Assembly (NCBI GenBank): GCA_964446285.1
Contig: CAYUNT010000001.1
Coordinates: 7,246 to 71,245, forward strand
Direction of reading: 5' to 3'
Length of the DNA stretch: 64,000 nt
Origin: CAYUNT01 sp964446285
GTDB lineage: Bacteria > Sumerlaeota > Sumerlaeia > SLMS01 > CAYUNT01
Position 1 is the stretch's first letter. Each line of letters opens with the position of its first letter. Shown here piece after piece: positions 1 to 8,548 of the stretch. The notes under the pieces were generated by a model. That model was not told the DNA's origin and did no database searches. It was given only the letters and a program-made list of their open reading frames with translations. The position numbers and the translations under genes were made by a program.

Positions 1-154
1 AAGGGCCGGCTTTGGGCCAAACAAGGCAATTGCAGGAAAATGCACCGCGGCGGAAGAACACTGCGGAAAACCGCGAAGCGCCTTCTTCCATTTTTTACAA
101 TTTTGACGCCGGGAGCCGTTGCAGCCCCTGCATCGAAGAAGGAGTCAGGTCCAA

Positions 155-1955
155 ATGAATGTTTTATCCGCATGTTTTCCGCGCCGTCCGGCCTTGCGAA
201 GCGTGCCAATCCTGGCCGTTGCGCTGATTCTGGCCGCCTTGCTGCCGCAGCCAGCGGCCGCTCAACAAACACTCGCGGACGCCGATTGGTTCGTCCGTCC
301 GCTCGGCGACGGCGTAATTTGGCGCCACTACCTTTTTGACAACCTCTTTGGCGGCAAACAAAGCGTCAGCTATTTGGAAATCAACCTCAACAATCCCAAT
401 GTGTCTGTGGAAATTCCGTATCTGGCGGCGTCGCGCCAGAAAACCAGTTCGATGATTTCCGAGCAGTTCCCCGGCGCGGCGGGCGGTATCAACGGCACGT
501 ATTTTGACACGACAGGAACCGGCGGACATCGCACGTATCTGCGTGTGGCGAATACGGTAATCCCGCCCGGGGGAACGCTTTTTTCCGCGTGGGGATATGA
601 AGCGGCACTGGTCATGGATGCCACGGGAGCGGTTTCGATCGTCGAAAAACCCACCGGAGGATGGGCCAATGATACGACACACCCGGACATTATCGCTTGC
701 GGCCCCTCGCTGGTTGTCGCGGGCGTAATTCCCTCGGCGGATTTGACGGCGATTGGCTCGCATTGCACAAGCCGCCATCCGCGCAGCGCTGTCGGAACTA
801 CAGCGGATAACAAACTCATCCTCCTCACCGTGGATGGGCGCACGGATATGGCGCTGGGCATGACGTGCGAGGAATTGGCCAATACGCTGTCGCAGCTGGG
901 CTGCACAAACGCCTACAACCTCGATGGCGGCGGCTCGACAACGCTCTGGGGCCGGGGCGAGTTGTATAATGGCGTCTTAAATTATCCTTCGGACAACGGC
1001 GCCTATGACCATGCGGGCGAACGTTCGTGTTCGAATGCCATCGCCGTTGTCGCCCCCACGGTCACTCCGTTGCCCTGGGACGCGCGCCTGACGGGAAAAT
1101 CCTTTTCGGGAACTATGAATGCGGAGGCGTCGCAAACCGTATCGCTCACCTATCTGAACAACGGCTCGCAGACATGGACGGCGGCTGACACGAAGCTCGT
1201 TCTGGCGCGTCCGGACACGCGAACCAGCGCGCTGCAGGACACGGCGTCGTGGCCCAGCGCCTCGCAACCAGCCGCGATGACCCCTGCCACCGTTGCGCCG
1301 GGTCAGAGCGCGACTTTCAGCTTCAAAATCAAAGCCCCCGCCGTGAGCACTACGACGGTTTACAACGAACATTTCAAACTGACGCAAACTGGGGTGGGGC
1401 GCATTGGCCCGGCGGACAGCGAAGCCTGGATGCACATCATCGTTGAACCGCCAGCAACCGGAGGNNNNNNNNNNGGCGAGTTTTATTGTGGAAAGCCGCA
1501 GCGGCGGACAAAACTACGCCTGGTATAGCGATAACGGCATGGCGGATTCGGGAACCAATTGCACGGCTCCGGGCGCCACGGGCAATATCGGAATGCGCTA
1601 TGGTTCGACCTTCCGAAGCATCGCAGGGGCCAAAACCGCCACCGTAGCCCCGAATTTTCCCGGTGCGGGTAACTATAAAGTCTATGTGGCCTGGGGCCAA
1701 GCCAGCAACCGGCGCGCTTCTATTACTTACAAGGTAATGCATGCGGGCGGGACGGACAAATTCATTATCGACCAATCGACAGTGTCCAATGTGTGGATTC
1801 AAATCGGGACAGCGCCTTTCTATTTCAACGTTGGATACACCGGCACGCTCGTGATGACGAACGAAGACATCGACGAAAGCGGATCGATGTATTTCGGCGC
1901 GGCAAAATTCGAGTTCGTGCCGGACGCCTCGGTGGAAGACTGGATGCTGTATTAG
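155..1955 (+). CDS. Secreted phosphodiester glycosidase-like protein with Ig-like and golvesin-like C-terminal modules (contains assembly gap)
   Basis: Exported protein with a signal peptide (hydrophobic core then PAAAQQ, about residue 28). The next ~280 residues resemble the NAGPA/phosphodiester glycosidase family, which cleaves sugar phosphodiesters; visible signatures are GGINGTYFD, then LLTVDGRTDMALGMT and the glycine-rich YNLDGGGSTTL. A ~110-residue Ig-like segment follows. After ten unknown bases the frame changes and the reading continues as a ~150-residue domain that looks like the golvesin/Xly carbohydrate-associated module (FIVES start, NYKVYVAWG core). The ATG at 155 has GGAG at 141-144. 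Whole-codon arithmetic on both sides of the gap shows the missing stretch is a multiple of three, so this is one gene, not a frameshift. Probable role: modifying cell-surface or environmental polysaccharide; substrate unknown. Confidence 0.82.
1465..1474. other. Assembly gap of 10 N inside the glycosidase gene
   Basis: Ten Ns. The upstream part leaves 2 nt and the downstream part 1 nt of incomplete codon, so the true missing length is a multiple of three if the gene is intact. Confidence 0.95.
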
Positions 1956-1982
1956 GAAGAGTTGAGGGCCAGAAAGGGAATC

Positions 1983-2058
1983 ACCGCGGAGACGCGGAGA
2001 TACGCAGAGAATTTTTTCGAGTTCTCCGCGCCTCGGCGTCTCTGCGGTTTTTTATTTT
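1983..2058 (+). terminator. Long imperfect hairpin with T-tract after the glycosidase gene
   Basis: Left arm starts ACCGCGGAGACGCGGAG (1983) and the right arm ends GCGTCTCTGCGGT (2048); they pair with a few mismatches. T6-A-T4 follows directly, so it should act as a factor-independent terminator. It resembles long GC-rich hairpins at 12609 and 55585. Confidence 0.6.
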
Positions 2059-2221
2059 CCGCAGGGTTGCAGCGGATGGCTCCATTCCACAGCGGCGGTT
2101 CGGGCCTCGCTTGACACCGCCCAAGCCTCCGCCTTATGTTTCGCGCCGCCGGATGCGATGTGAGCGGATGGTGCATGTCATCCGAAATCATCCGGATCAT
2201 TTCTTCGGGAGGTGGATTCCC

Positions 2222-3469
2222 GTGGCCAAGAAGCTTTCCGTTCGCGATCTGGACGTTCAGGGCAAGCGTGTATTTTGCCGTGTGGATTTCAATGTATCGC
2301 TCAAGAAGGGCGCGATTTCCGACGACACACGCATCCAGTCATCGCTGAAAACCATTAAATTCCTGCTCGATAAGGGCGCGCGGCTGATTCTCGCTTCGCA
2401 CCTCGGGCGTCCCGCGGGCGCGGTCGTTCCCGAAATGTCGCTCAAGCCCGTGGCCCAGCGCCTGGGCGAACTCATCGGCAAGCAGGTGAAACTGGCGCCC
2501 GATTGCGTCGGCGCGGAAACCAAAGCGCTGGCGGACGCGCTCAAGCCGGGCGAAATCCTCCTTCTCGAAAATACGCGCTTCCATAAGGAAGAGGACGAAA
2601 AGGCTGACAAGGAAACCAAGAAATTCTCCGCGGCGCGCGATGAGTTCTGCAAACAGATGGCGGCGCTGGCGGATGTGTATGTGAACGACGCCTTCGGCAC
2701 GGCGCACCGCGATCACGTTTCGACGTGCGGAGTCGCGAAAATCCTCAAACCGGCCGCAATGGGCTTCCTGATTGAGGAAGAATTAAAGGCTATGAGCGTC
2801 GTGCGTGAAAATCCGGCGCACCCGTATGTGGTCATCCTCGGCGGCGCGAAAATCAGCGACAAGATCAAGATCATCGACAGTTTTGCGGACCGCGCTGACG
2901 TCCTGATGATCGGCGGCGGCATGGCCTATACGTTCCTCAAGGCGCAGGGCAAGGAAATCGGCAAGTCTATCCTTGATAAATACGAGGAATCCAAGCCGAA
3001 AGCCGAAAAAGTCCTGGAGAAAACAGGCGAAGGCAAAAAGTGCCAGTTGATGCTGCCAGTGGATGTGCTTGCGGCGGACAAATTCGATTTCAAAGGCGAT
3101 ACAGACGCGGATGCGAATGTCTGCGTGGTTCCGTCGGATAAAATCCCGGCCAATTGCGAGGGGCTGGACATCGGCCCCATCAGCACGGCTCGATTCATCA
3201 ATGTGATTCAAACAGCGAAAACCATTGTGTGGAATGGCCCGGTGGGTGTGTTCGAGAAAGACCGCTACGCGGCGGCTTCGCGGGCAATCGCACAGGCCGT
3301 GGCGCTGTCGAAAGCCTACACAGTCGTGGGCGGCGGCGATTCGATTACGGCCATGAACAAGTTCGGACTGGAAGGCCGTTTCGGACACGTATCGACGGGC
3401 GGCGGCGCGTCGCTCGAATACCTCGCCGGCATGAAACTCCCCGGCATCGACGCCATTCAGGAAGCCTGA
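2222..3469 (+). CDS. pgk: Phosphoglycerate kinase
   Basis: Cytosolic glycolytic enzyme transferring the acyl phosphate of 1,3-bisphosphoglycerate to ADP. The 415-residue length is typical for bacterial PGK. Visible family motifs, in order: RVDFNVS near residue 20, LLENTRFHKEE, YVNDAFGTAHR, ILGGAKISDKI, WNGPVGVFE, GGGDSITAMNKFG and the C-terminal HVSTGGGASLEYL. The start is a GTG at 2222 preceded by a strong GGGAGG at 2207-2212 with 9-nt spacing; the longer upstream reading frame is non-homologous leader and is rejected. It is a single-gene unit between the glycosidase terminator and a gene-free region. The SL in DFNVSL replaces the commoner PL; otherwise the substrate and nucleotide motifs look intact. 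Confidence 0.97.
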   Translation: MAKKLSVRDLDVQGKRVFCRVDFNVSLKKGAISDDTRIQSSLKTIKFLLDKGARLILASHLGRPAGAVVPEMSLKPVAQRLGELIGKQVKLAPDCVGAETKALADALKPGEILLLENTRFHKEEDEKADKETKKFSAARDEFCKQMAALADVYVNDAFGTAHRDHVSTCGVAKILKPAAMGFLIEEELKAMSVVRENPAHPYVVILGGAKISDKIKIIDSFADRADVLMIGGGMAYTFLKAQGKEIGKSILDKYEESKPKAEKVLEKTGEGKKCQLMLPVDVLAADKFDFKGDTDADANVCVVPSDKIPANCEGLDIGPISTARFINVIQTAKTIVWNGPVGVFEKDRYAAASRAIAQAVALSKAYTVVGGGDSITAMNKFGLEGRFGHVSTGGGASLEYLAGMKLPGIDAIQEA

Positions 3470-3984
3470 CGTCTGGCGAAGGGTTGGGAATCGGCGCAAG
3501 GCACGAATTCACAGGCACTCGGTGCGCCCGCTCTCCAGCCGGGAAGCCTTTCAAAAAAGCCTGAATTCGGCTCGCATTTCCCTCCTCTCTTCCGTCCGCC
3601 AAACACCTGACTCTCAAGGGCGCATTCGCGGCCTGACGTCACTTATTGATCTTCACACAATCACTTGACGGATATTCCATCGAGTGGCGGCGCTTGGAAT
3701 GATACTAGGATCAGGGGGATTCCAAAGCATCACGTCCACAAGCGCCGGAGGCGCAACATGTTTATAGCCACGCCCCCACCAAATAATTGCAAGCCCAAGC
3801 GGGGCGACATGCCGCTCCTCTGGAGCTGCGGGTATTCGTGAATAACGACGCTATAAACATGCCGCTCCTACGGAGTTAAACCGTGTAAAGTCCTTCTGTG
3901 AAGATCAATTGAATGCGCCCTTTTCGCCTGATTGCGGCTATTTTCTGGCGTCTCGTTCCCCACCCTCCGCCACGGCGCATTGCC
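3470..3984. other. 515-bp gene-free region between convergent pgk and GT-C gene
   Basis: No convincing reading frame on either strand. It holds the inverted-repeat element described separately (3616-3922). No clear T-rich terminator for pgk was found. Confidence 0.7.
3616..3922. repeat. MITE-like element with compound terminal inverted repeats
   Basis: Outer arms AAGGGCGCATTC (3616-3627) and GAATGCGCCCTT (3911-3922) are perfect 12-bp inverted repeats. Inner arms TTGATCTTCACA (3646-3657) and TGTGAAGATCAA (3897-3908) are also perfect over 12 bp. The left arm has 18 nt between its two blocks, the right arm 2. Inside lie a further inverted pair CATGTTTATAGC (3757-3768)/GCTATAAACATG (3850-3861) and a direct repeat CATGCCGCTCCT (3808-3819, 3858-3869). 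No coding sequence and no obvious target-site duplication. Confidence 0.6.
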
Positions 3985-5625
3985 TTATGGCACAAGCAAA
4001 TGCGCCTCGATGGCGTATCCCATGCTTTTCGCCCGGAATACTCGGGATTTTTGTATTGGGAATTTAGTTGCCAGAAGATCGGGATTTACCTGCCACGGAT
4101 AGCGAGAGGTAATTACGAGAATTTTTTTGCCCTCGCGGCGATAGTAGTGTGTGATAGCCGGAAAGGTGTCGCCGTTCCCGTCTTCAAACACCTGAAATTG
4201 TTTATGAACGAATCCGGCCCAGGGCCATGCAAAGGCATTGCGCTCTGGATAGGTCGAGCAAATAGCGGCGTCAGGATGATAGGTTTCCGCATAGCGAGCA
4301 GCGCGGACCAAAGCGGCTGAATACTCCGTGTAGCCCAGGTGGCTAAGGCCTGTGGCCTTCAGGTATCGGCTCAAAGCCGGAGAAAAGGAGGTGCAGCGGT
4401 CCACCCAGGTGTTTTTCCATCGAACCGCGAAGCCCGCGCCAAGAATGAGAAGAATCGCAAGGGCCACGGGCTTTAAAATCCGCGGGGACCGCGCCGCACA
4501 ACGCCACAGAGCGGCAGAAAAACCCAAATACAACATGGGATAAAGAGGCAGGTAATATGTCACGAGGTTGCCCTCGGTCCGAATGCTGAAAAAAATGACC
4601 ATTACCAGCGTGGGAATGCAGGCAGCGGCCCAGAACAGACCGGCGGCGCCGCGTCCCCGCCGGCCGCCCAAGGACGCTTGAAATGGCTTCTGTCCCGGCG
4701 AAGGCGCTCTTTGGGGGAGGAAGCCTTGCGCTAGAAGAAATGCAAGTGAAAACGCAGCCAGGATATACAATTCGCAGCACATCAAAAATTTGTCCCACGC
4801 CATCATCTTGAAATTGGCCGCCAACCCCGCCAAAGAATCGGGAAGGTTCATTTGATGCGCCATCTGATAGTTGGGAGAAAGCAGATAGTGTCCAGTCATC
4901 CACCGCCTGGCCAGGCAAAACAAAGCAAAAACAAGAGGAGCCGCGGAAAATAACGCCGCGCTCCGAAAGAGTGCGCCGATGCGCCTGCTCCAGGGCTGGA
5001 AACGCAAGGCCCAGGCCGTCCAGATTGCATCGGCCAGAAATAAGCCAAAAGCGAAAATGACACCGGTCGCCTTAAACAATGCCAAGGCGGACAAGCAGAA
5101 TACAAAATGCACAGGCTTGCGCCTTGCCTGATAATAAAAGGCCATTACAAATGCGGCCAGCGAAGGAATGTTCAGCTGAATCATGGCCGCGCTGGAGACA
5201 AACATGCCGTTGCACAAGAGAAGCGCAGCCGCGGAAATCCCCTCCGCATATCCAAAGAAATAGCGCCCAAGTTTGAAGGTATAGAGCAGTCCCAAGGCGG
5301 AGAAGGCCAAGGTTGGCAGATGAGGCCACGCCATGCGGACTCCAACGACCTTCCAGCCCGCGGCTATCAAGGCCGGAAACAGATACGGATGCCCCGGGTC
5401 GCTGTTTTGTAAAAAGTCCGGATCGCTTCCTCTGTAATGGCCATGAAGAATGCGATAAGCGGTATTGCATACGATGTAAAGGTCATCGCCCGCTGGCGGA
5501 AGCGCGGCCTCCTTGTGCAATAAGGCAAATAATAGAAGGAAAAACGCCAAAAACAATCCGGCGTCGGAATACAAGGCACGACCTATTGTGTTAAACCTAT
5601 GGATAACTGCGCGCGCGAAATGCAT
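3985..5625 (-). CDS. GT-C fold membrane glycosyltransferase (PMT/ArnT-like)
   Basis: Integral membrane protein of 546 residues with about ten hydrophobic segments. After the first membrane span comes an acidic loop motif (GDDLYIV), then GHPYLFPAL, the arrangement seen in GT39/GT83-type transferases that use polyprenyl-phosphate sugars on the outer face of the inner membrane. The C-terminal third is soluble and probably periplasmic. No strong Shine-Dalgarno precedes the ATG at 5625. It lies downstream of a YfhO gene on the same strand (151 nt gap), so both probably decorate envelope glycans. Donor and acceptor cannot be read from sequence. Confidence 0.75.
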   Translation of the reverse strand: MHFARAVIHRFNTIGRALYSDAGLFLAFFLLLFALLHKEAALPPAGDDLYIVCNTAYRILHGHYRGSDPDFLQNSDPGHPYLFPALIAAGWKVVGVRMAWPHLPTLAFSALGLLYTFKLGRYFFGYAEGISAAALLLCNGMFVSSAAMIQLNIPSLAAFVMAFYYQARRKPVHFVFCLSALALFKATGVIFAFGLFLADAIWTAWALRFQPWSRRIGALFRSAALFSAAPLVFALFCLARRWMTGHYLLSPNYQMAHQMNLPDSLAGLAANFKMMAWDKFLMCCELYILAAFSLAFLLAQGFLPQRAPSPGQKPFQASLGGRRGRGAAGLFWAAACIPTLVMVIFFSIRTEGNLVTYYLPLYPMLYLGFSAALWRCAARSPRILKPVALAILLILGAGFAVRWKNTWVDRCTSFSPALSRYLKATGLSHLGYTEYSAALVRAARYAETYHPDAAICSTYPERNAFAWPWAGFVHKQFQVFEDGNGDTFPAITHYYRREGKKILVITSRYPWQVNPDLLATKFPIQKSRVFRAKSMGYAIEAHLLVP

Positions 5626-5776
5626 GGAAAGGCTTTACCACACTTTTTCTACTGGGCACTCGCCAGATATTTGTTCATCTCAGACCTGAAAAATGGCGCT
5701 CATGCAACCGGACCTGCCCAAAATCGAGACCCTGTCGAATTGGCTCGAATAGCGCCCTCTCTGATTCGATTGTCTT

Positions 5777-8455
5777 CTATGCCTCTTCTTCCATGCGAGC
5801 GGAATAATCAGGCAAATGGCGGAAGTCGTCCTTCGAATGGATGAGGCTCCGCGTAATAAGTCCCAGTGCCGCCACAACCCAAAACGCCAGCGCGGAAAGG
5901 GAAATCGCCGCGCCTGGGAGAAGCATTCGCGGGCGGTAGGACAATTCCACGCGGTGTTTTCCTGTCGGAAGCGCCAAGCCGGTGAGGAGCGCATTGACAC
6001 GATGGAGAGGCGCGGGGCTGCCGTCCACCAAGGCGCGCCAGCCGGGGAAAAATGGCTCGGCGAAAACGACAAACGCCTCTCCGTCAGACTCGACGCGGGT
6101 GCGGAATCGGTTGGGGCCGCTCCAGCGAATGGGGCCAATGCGCGCCTGCGAAAACTCGCTGTCGGCGCGGCGGGCAAGATCAGGGGGAATTGGGCCTGAG
6201 AATACGGCTTCCTCAAACGGATTGAAATCCGATGCCGAATTGTAGAGCCATCCGCAGGTTCGCAGCAGGGCTTCGCTTGGGTTTTGCGAATCGCTGGCGC
6301 TGACAAGGCGGCGGACGCTCCAGGCGGGCGGCAGGCAATTGCGATTTTCGTATAATTTTATATGCGAGCGAGCCAATACGTCCGCCATTGCGTTTGTATT
6401 GGCAGATGCGCGGCGCGCGGCCTCGATGTCCGCATCCAAAGGAATTTCCACGTAAGAAGGCGCTTCGCCATTTTTGCCGCCATTCATTCCATCGGCGCGC
6501 GAATTCCAGGGGGCGCGGACGGATTCGAGCAAGGCGGCCACGCGCCCGCCTTCGCCTGAATCTGAATTGGCAACAACTAAATACCGGATATTGAACATGC
6601 TGAGAATGCGGTTGTCGCGAATCATGAAGTCCAAATTGTTAATGAGTCCTGTGCTGCCCGTTCCGAAAAGCACGGCGAGTTCGGCAGGAAACAAAGGGCC
6701 ATAGCCTGAGTAACTTCGCGCGCGATGAGGCAGGTGCGTGCTAGGCGCAAGATTGAGGAAGTCGCGCTCCTGGCAAACGGGATACAACCGGAAGGCGTCG
6801 AAATCGCCCGCCGTGCGCCGCATGGCCTGCAAGACCGGATGCGTTTGCGTATCTAGCCAGAGGGCGCGATCGCGATAGGCGTTGAATCGCCAGAAAATCC
6901 ATGAGGATTCCGTCAAAAAGGCCAGCAGAATAAGGGAAAGCGCGGCCCTGCGTATCGCGGGGCGTCTGGTCCACGCATTCAACAGGAAGAACAGAGCTGT
7001 CGCCGCCGCAATCGCCACTGGGATTAAATAAAACCGTCCGGCGGCAGAAAAATGCCCGGCCCAAATGCCGGAATGATTTGAATGGGCAACGGACCAAATT
7101 CGCCAGCCGGCAATTGCAGCCGCCGCCGCGACCGCTGTTGCGCTAATCGCAATAATCCAAAGCCATGCTTCATTTTTGCGCTCATCACGGCTGGCATAAC
7201 TGCGCAGATGGCGCGCCATGGCCCAAAGATGATGTGCGCCAATCCCGGCAAGCGCGGCGAGACAAAAATCTGTCAGCAAAAGCCATCGCCCCGGAACGCG
7301 AAACGAATTGATTACGGGAATGTGATAGAGAATCCGGCATAGCGGCGTGGCCGCCCCCAGCGCCGCCACAAATCCGAATACACCCAAAACGGCAAGCCCC
7401 ATCAGCAAATTCCGCCGACGCCACTGCCTTGTCCCCCGCCTGCTCCTCCACCTGCTCCTCCACCCTCGCAAGGAAAGCACAAGCGCCAGCGCGGCCAGCA
7501 CAGGCGCAGCCAAACCCATCCAGCCCGAGAATTCGTTCACGTATCCTTTGGCGGCCAAAGGGAAAAACAAAATGGGGATTTGCGAAACCGGGAGCGGCAA
7601 TATGGAAAAATCCTCGAAGGAAATTGCGGCGCGATGCGTATGCGGAATGAAGTCTAGCGTAAGGAGCAAAGGTAGCGCGGCGATGGCAAGTGCCCAAAAT
7701 GCGGCTCCCAGCGCCCCGCCCAAAACCATGATTTTAGAGGCAATTGTCGCAGTGATTTTTGCCGCAATTTTCCTCTTGGCCTTATCCCGCGCGCCGCTGT
7801 TTGGCGAAACGAGCCACGCCAGCGCGAATCCACCCGCGAGGATGCCTGCCATCGCCGCTGCCTGCATGTAACCAGCCAATAAAATGGCAGCGGTGATTCC
7901 AGCCAGCCAAAGCAAATCGCGCGGGCGGCGCGCCTCCAGCCATCCGGCCAGCGCGGCCAGCGCTCCGGGCGCAAGACAAACGGCTGGAAAATGCGATACA
8001 TGGCCGCTTTTGGCCGCCAGATGTCCGCATCCCATATAGAAAACCGCCGCGGCGAACTGTCCAAATCGCCCGGCGCCCAGGCGCGACACAAGCCACGCCA
8101 TCAGCCATCCCGCCATCACGAGATGGAGGAGCAAATTGGCCTTCATGGCTGCGATTGGCGGCAACAGCCAATACAACAGCAGATTGGGCGGATAGAAGCA
8201 GCCGTATTGCATGGTCGCCGCGCCGGGAGATCCGAAAAAGGAATGCCGATTCCAGAATGGAATGCGCCCTTCGGCCATCCAGCGCGCCTGATAAATATGC
8301 TCGCTAAAGTAGGCGATAGTCAGGTCGCCAGCGGGCAATCCAGGCGGAAACCAAAGCCCTGCCTGCAAAATCGCGGCGGCAGCGGCAATCAGCGCGGCCA
8401 GAATCAGGCGAGTGCGAATGGGGCGCGAGCGAATGAGGTGGTGTGGGATGGGCAT
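5777..8455 (-). CDS. YfhO family membrane protein (first of two)
   Basis: 892 residues, about twelve membrane segments in the first two-thirds, then a soluble C-terminal part and a final membrane span near residue 860. The N-terminal loop contains GDLTIAYFSEHIYQARW and IPFWNRHSFFGSP, the signature loop of YfhO-type GT-C proteins, which in Gram-positives help glycosylate teichoic acids. A paralogue with the same layout lies at 12721-15357. It follows rel by 93 nt on the same strand. No strong ribosome binding site is visible. Probable role: transfer of sugar from a lipid carrier during surface glycan modification; exact target unknown. Confidence 0.78.
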   Translation of the reverse strand: MPIPHHLIRSRPIRTRLILAALIAAAAAILQAGLWFPPGLPAGDLTIAYFSEHIYQARWMAEGRIPFWNRHSFFGSPGAATMQYGCFYPPNLLLYWLLPPIAAMKANLLLHLVMAGWLMAWLVSRLGAGRFGQFAAAVFYMGCGHLAAKSGHVSHFPAVCLAPGALAALAGWLEARRPRDLLWLAGITAAILLAGYMQAAAMAGILAGGFALAWLVSPNSGARDKAKRKIAAKITATIASKIMVLGGALGAAFWALAIAALPLLLTLDFIPHTHRAAISFEDFSILPLPVSQIPILFFPLAAKGYVNEFSGWMGLAAPVLAALALVLSLRGWRSRWRSRRGTRQWRRRNLLMGLAVLGVFGFVAALGAATPLCRILYHIPVINSFRVPGRWLLLTDFCLAALAGIGAHHLWAMARHLRSYASRDERKNEAWLWIIAISATAVAAAAAIAGWRIWSVAHSNHSGIWAGHFSAAGRFYLIPVAIAAATALFFLLNAWTRRPAIRRAALSLILLAFLTESSWIFWRFNAYRDRALWLDTQTHPVLQAMRRTAGDFDAFRLYPVCQERDFLNLAPSTHLPHRARSYSGYGPLFPAELAVLFGTGSTGLINNLDFMIRDNRILSMFNIRYLVVANSDSGEGGRVAALLESVRAPWNSRADGMNGGKNGEAPSYVEIPLDADIEAARRASANTNAMADVLARSHIKLYENRNCLPPAWSVRRLVSASDSQNPSEALLRTCGWLYNSASDFNPFEEAVFSGPIPPDLARRADSEFSQARIGPIRWSGPNRFRTRVESDGEAFVVFAEPFFPGWRALVDGSPAPLHRVNALLTGLALPTGKHRVELSYRPRMLLPGAAISLSALAFWVVAALGLITRSLIHSKDDFRHLPDYSARMEEEA

Positions 8456-8548
8456 TTATTGATTGGATGCAAGCAAACCTGTCTGCGTTTAGGGCCAGGT
8501 GGAACGGATAGAGTGGATTTTCTATGTCCTGCGCAGTTGCTGCGGCGA

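Noticed and set aside
1455..1490. Apparent frameshift in the glycosidase gene
   Set aside because: It coincides with the ten-N gap; codon remainders show the gap is simply not ten bases long.
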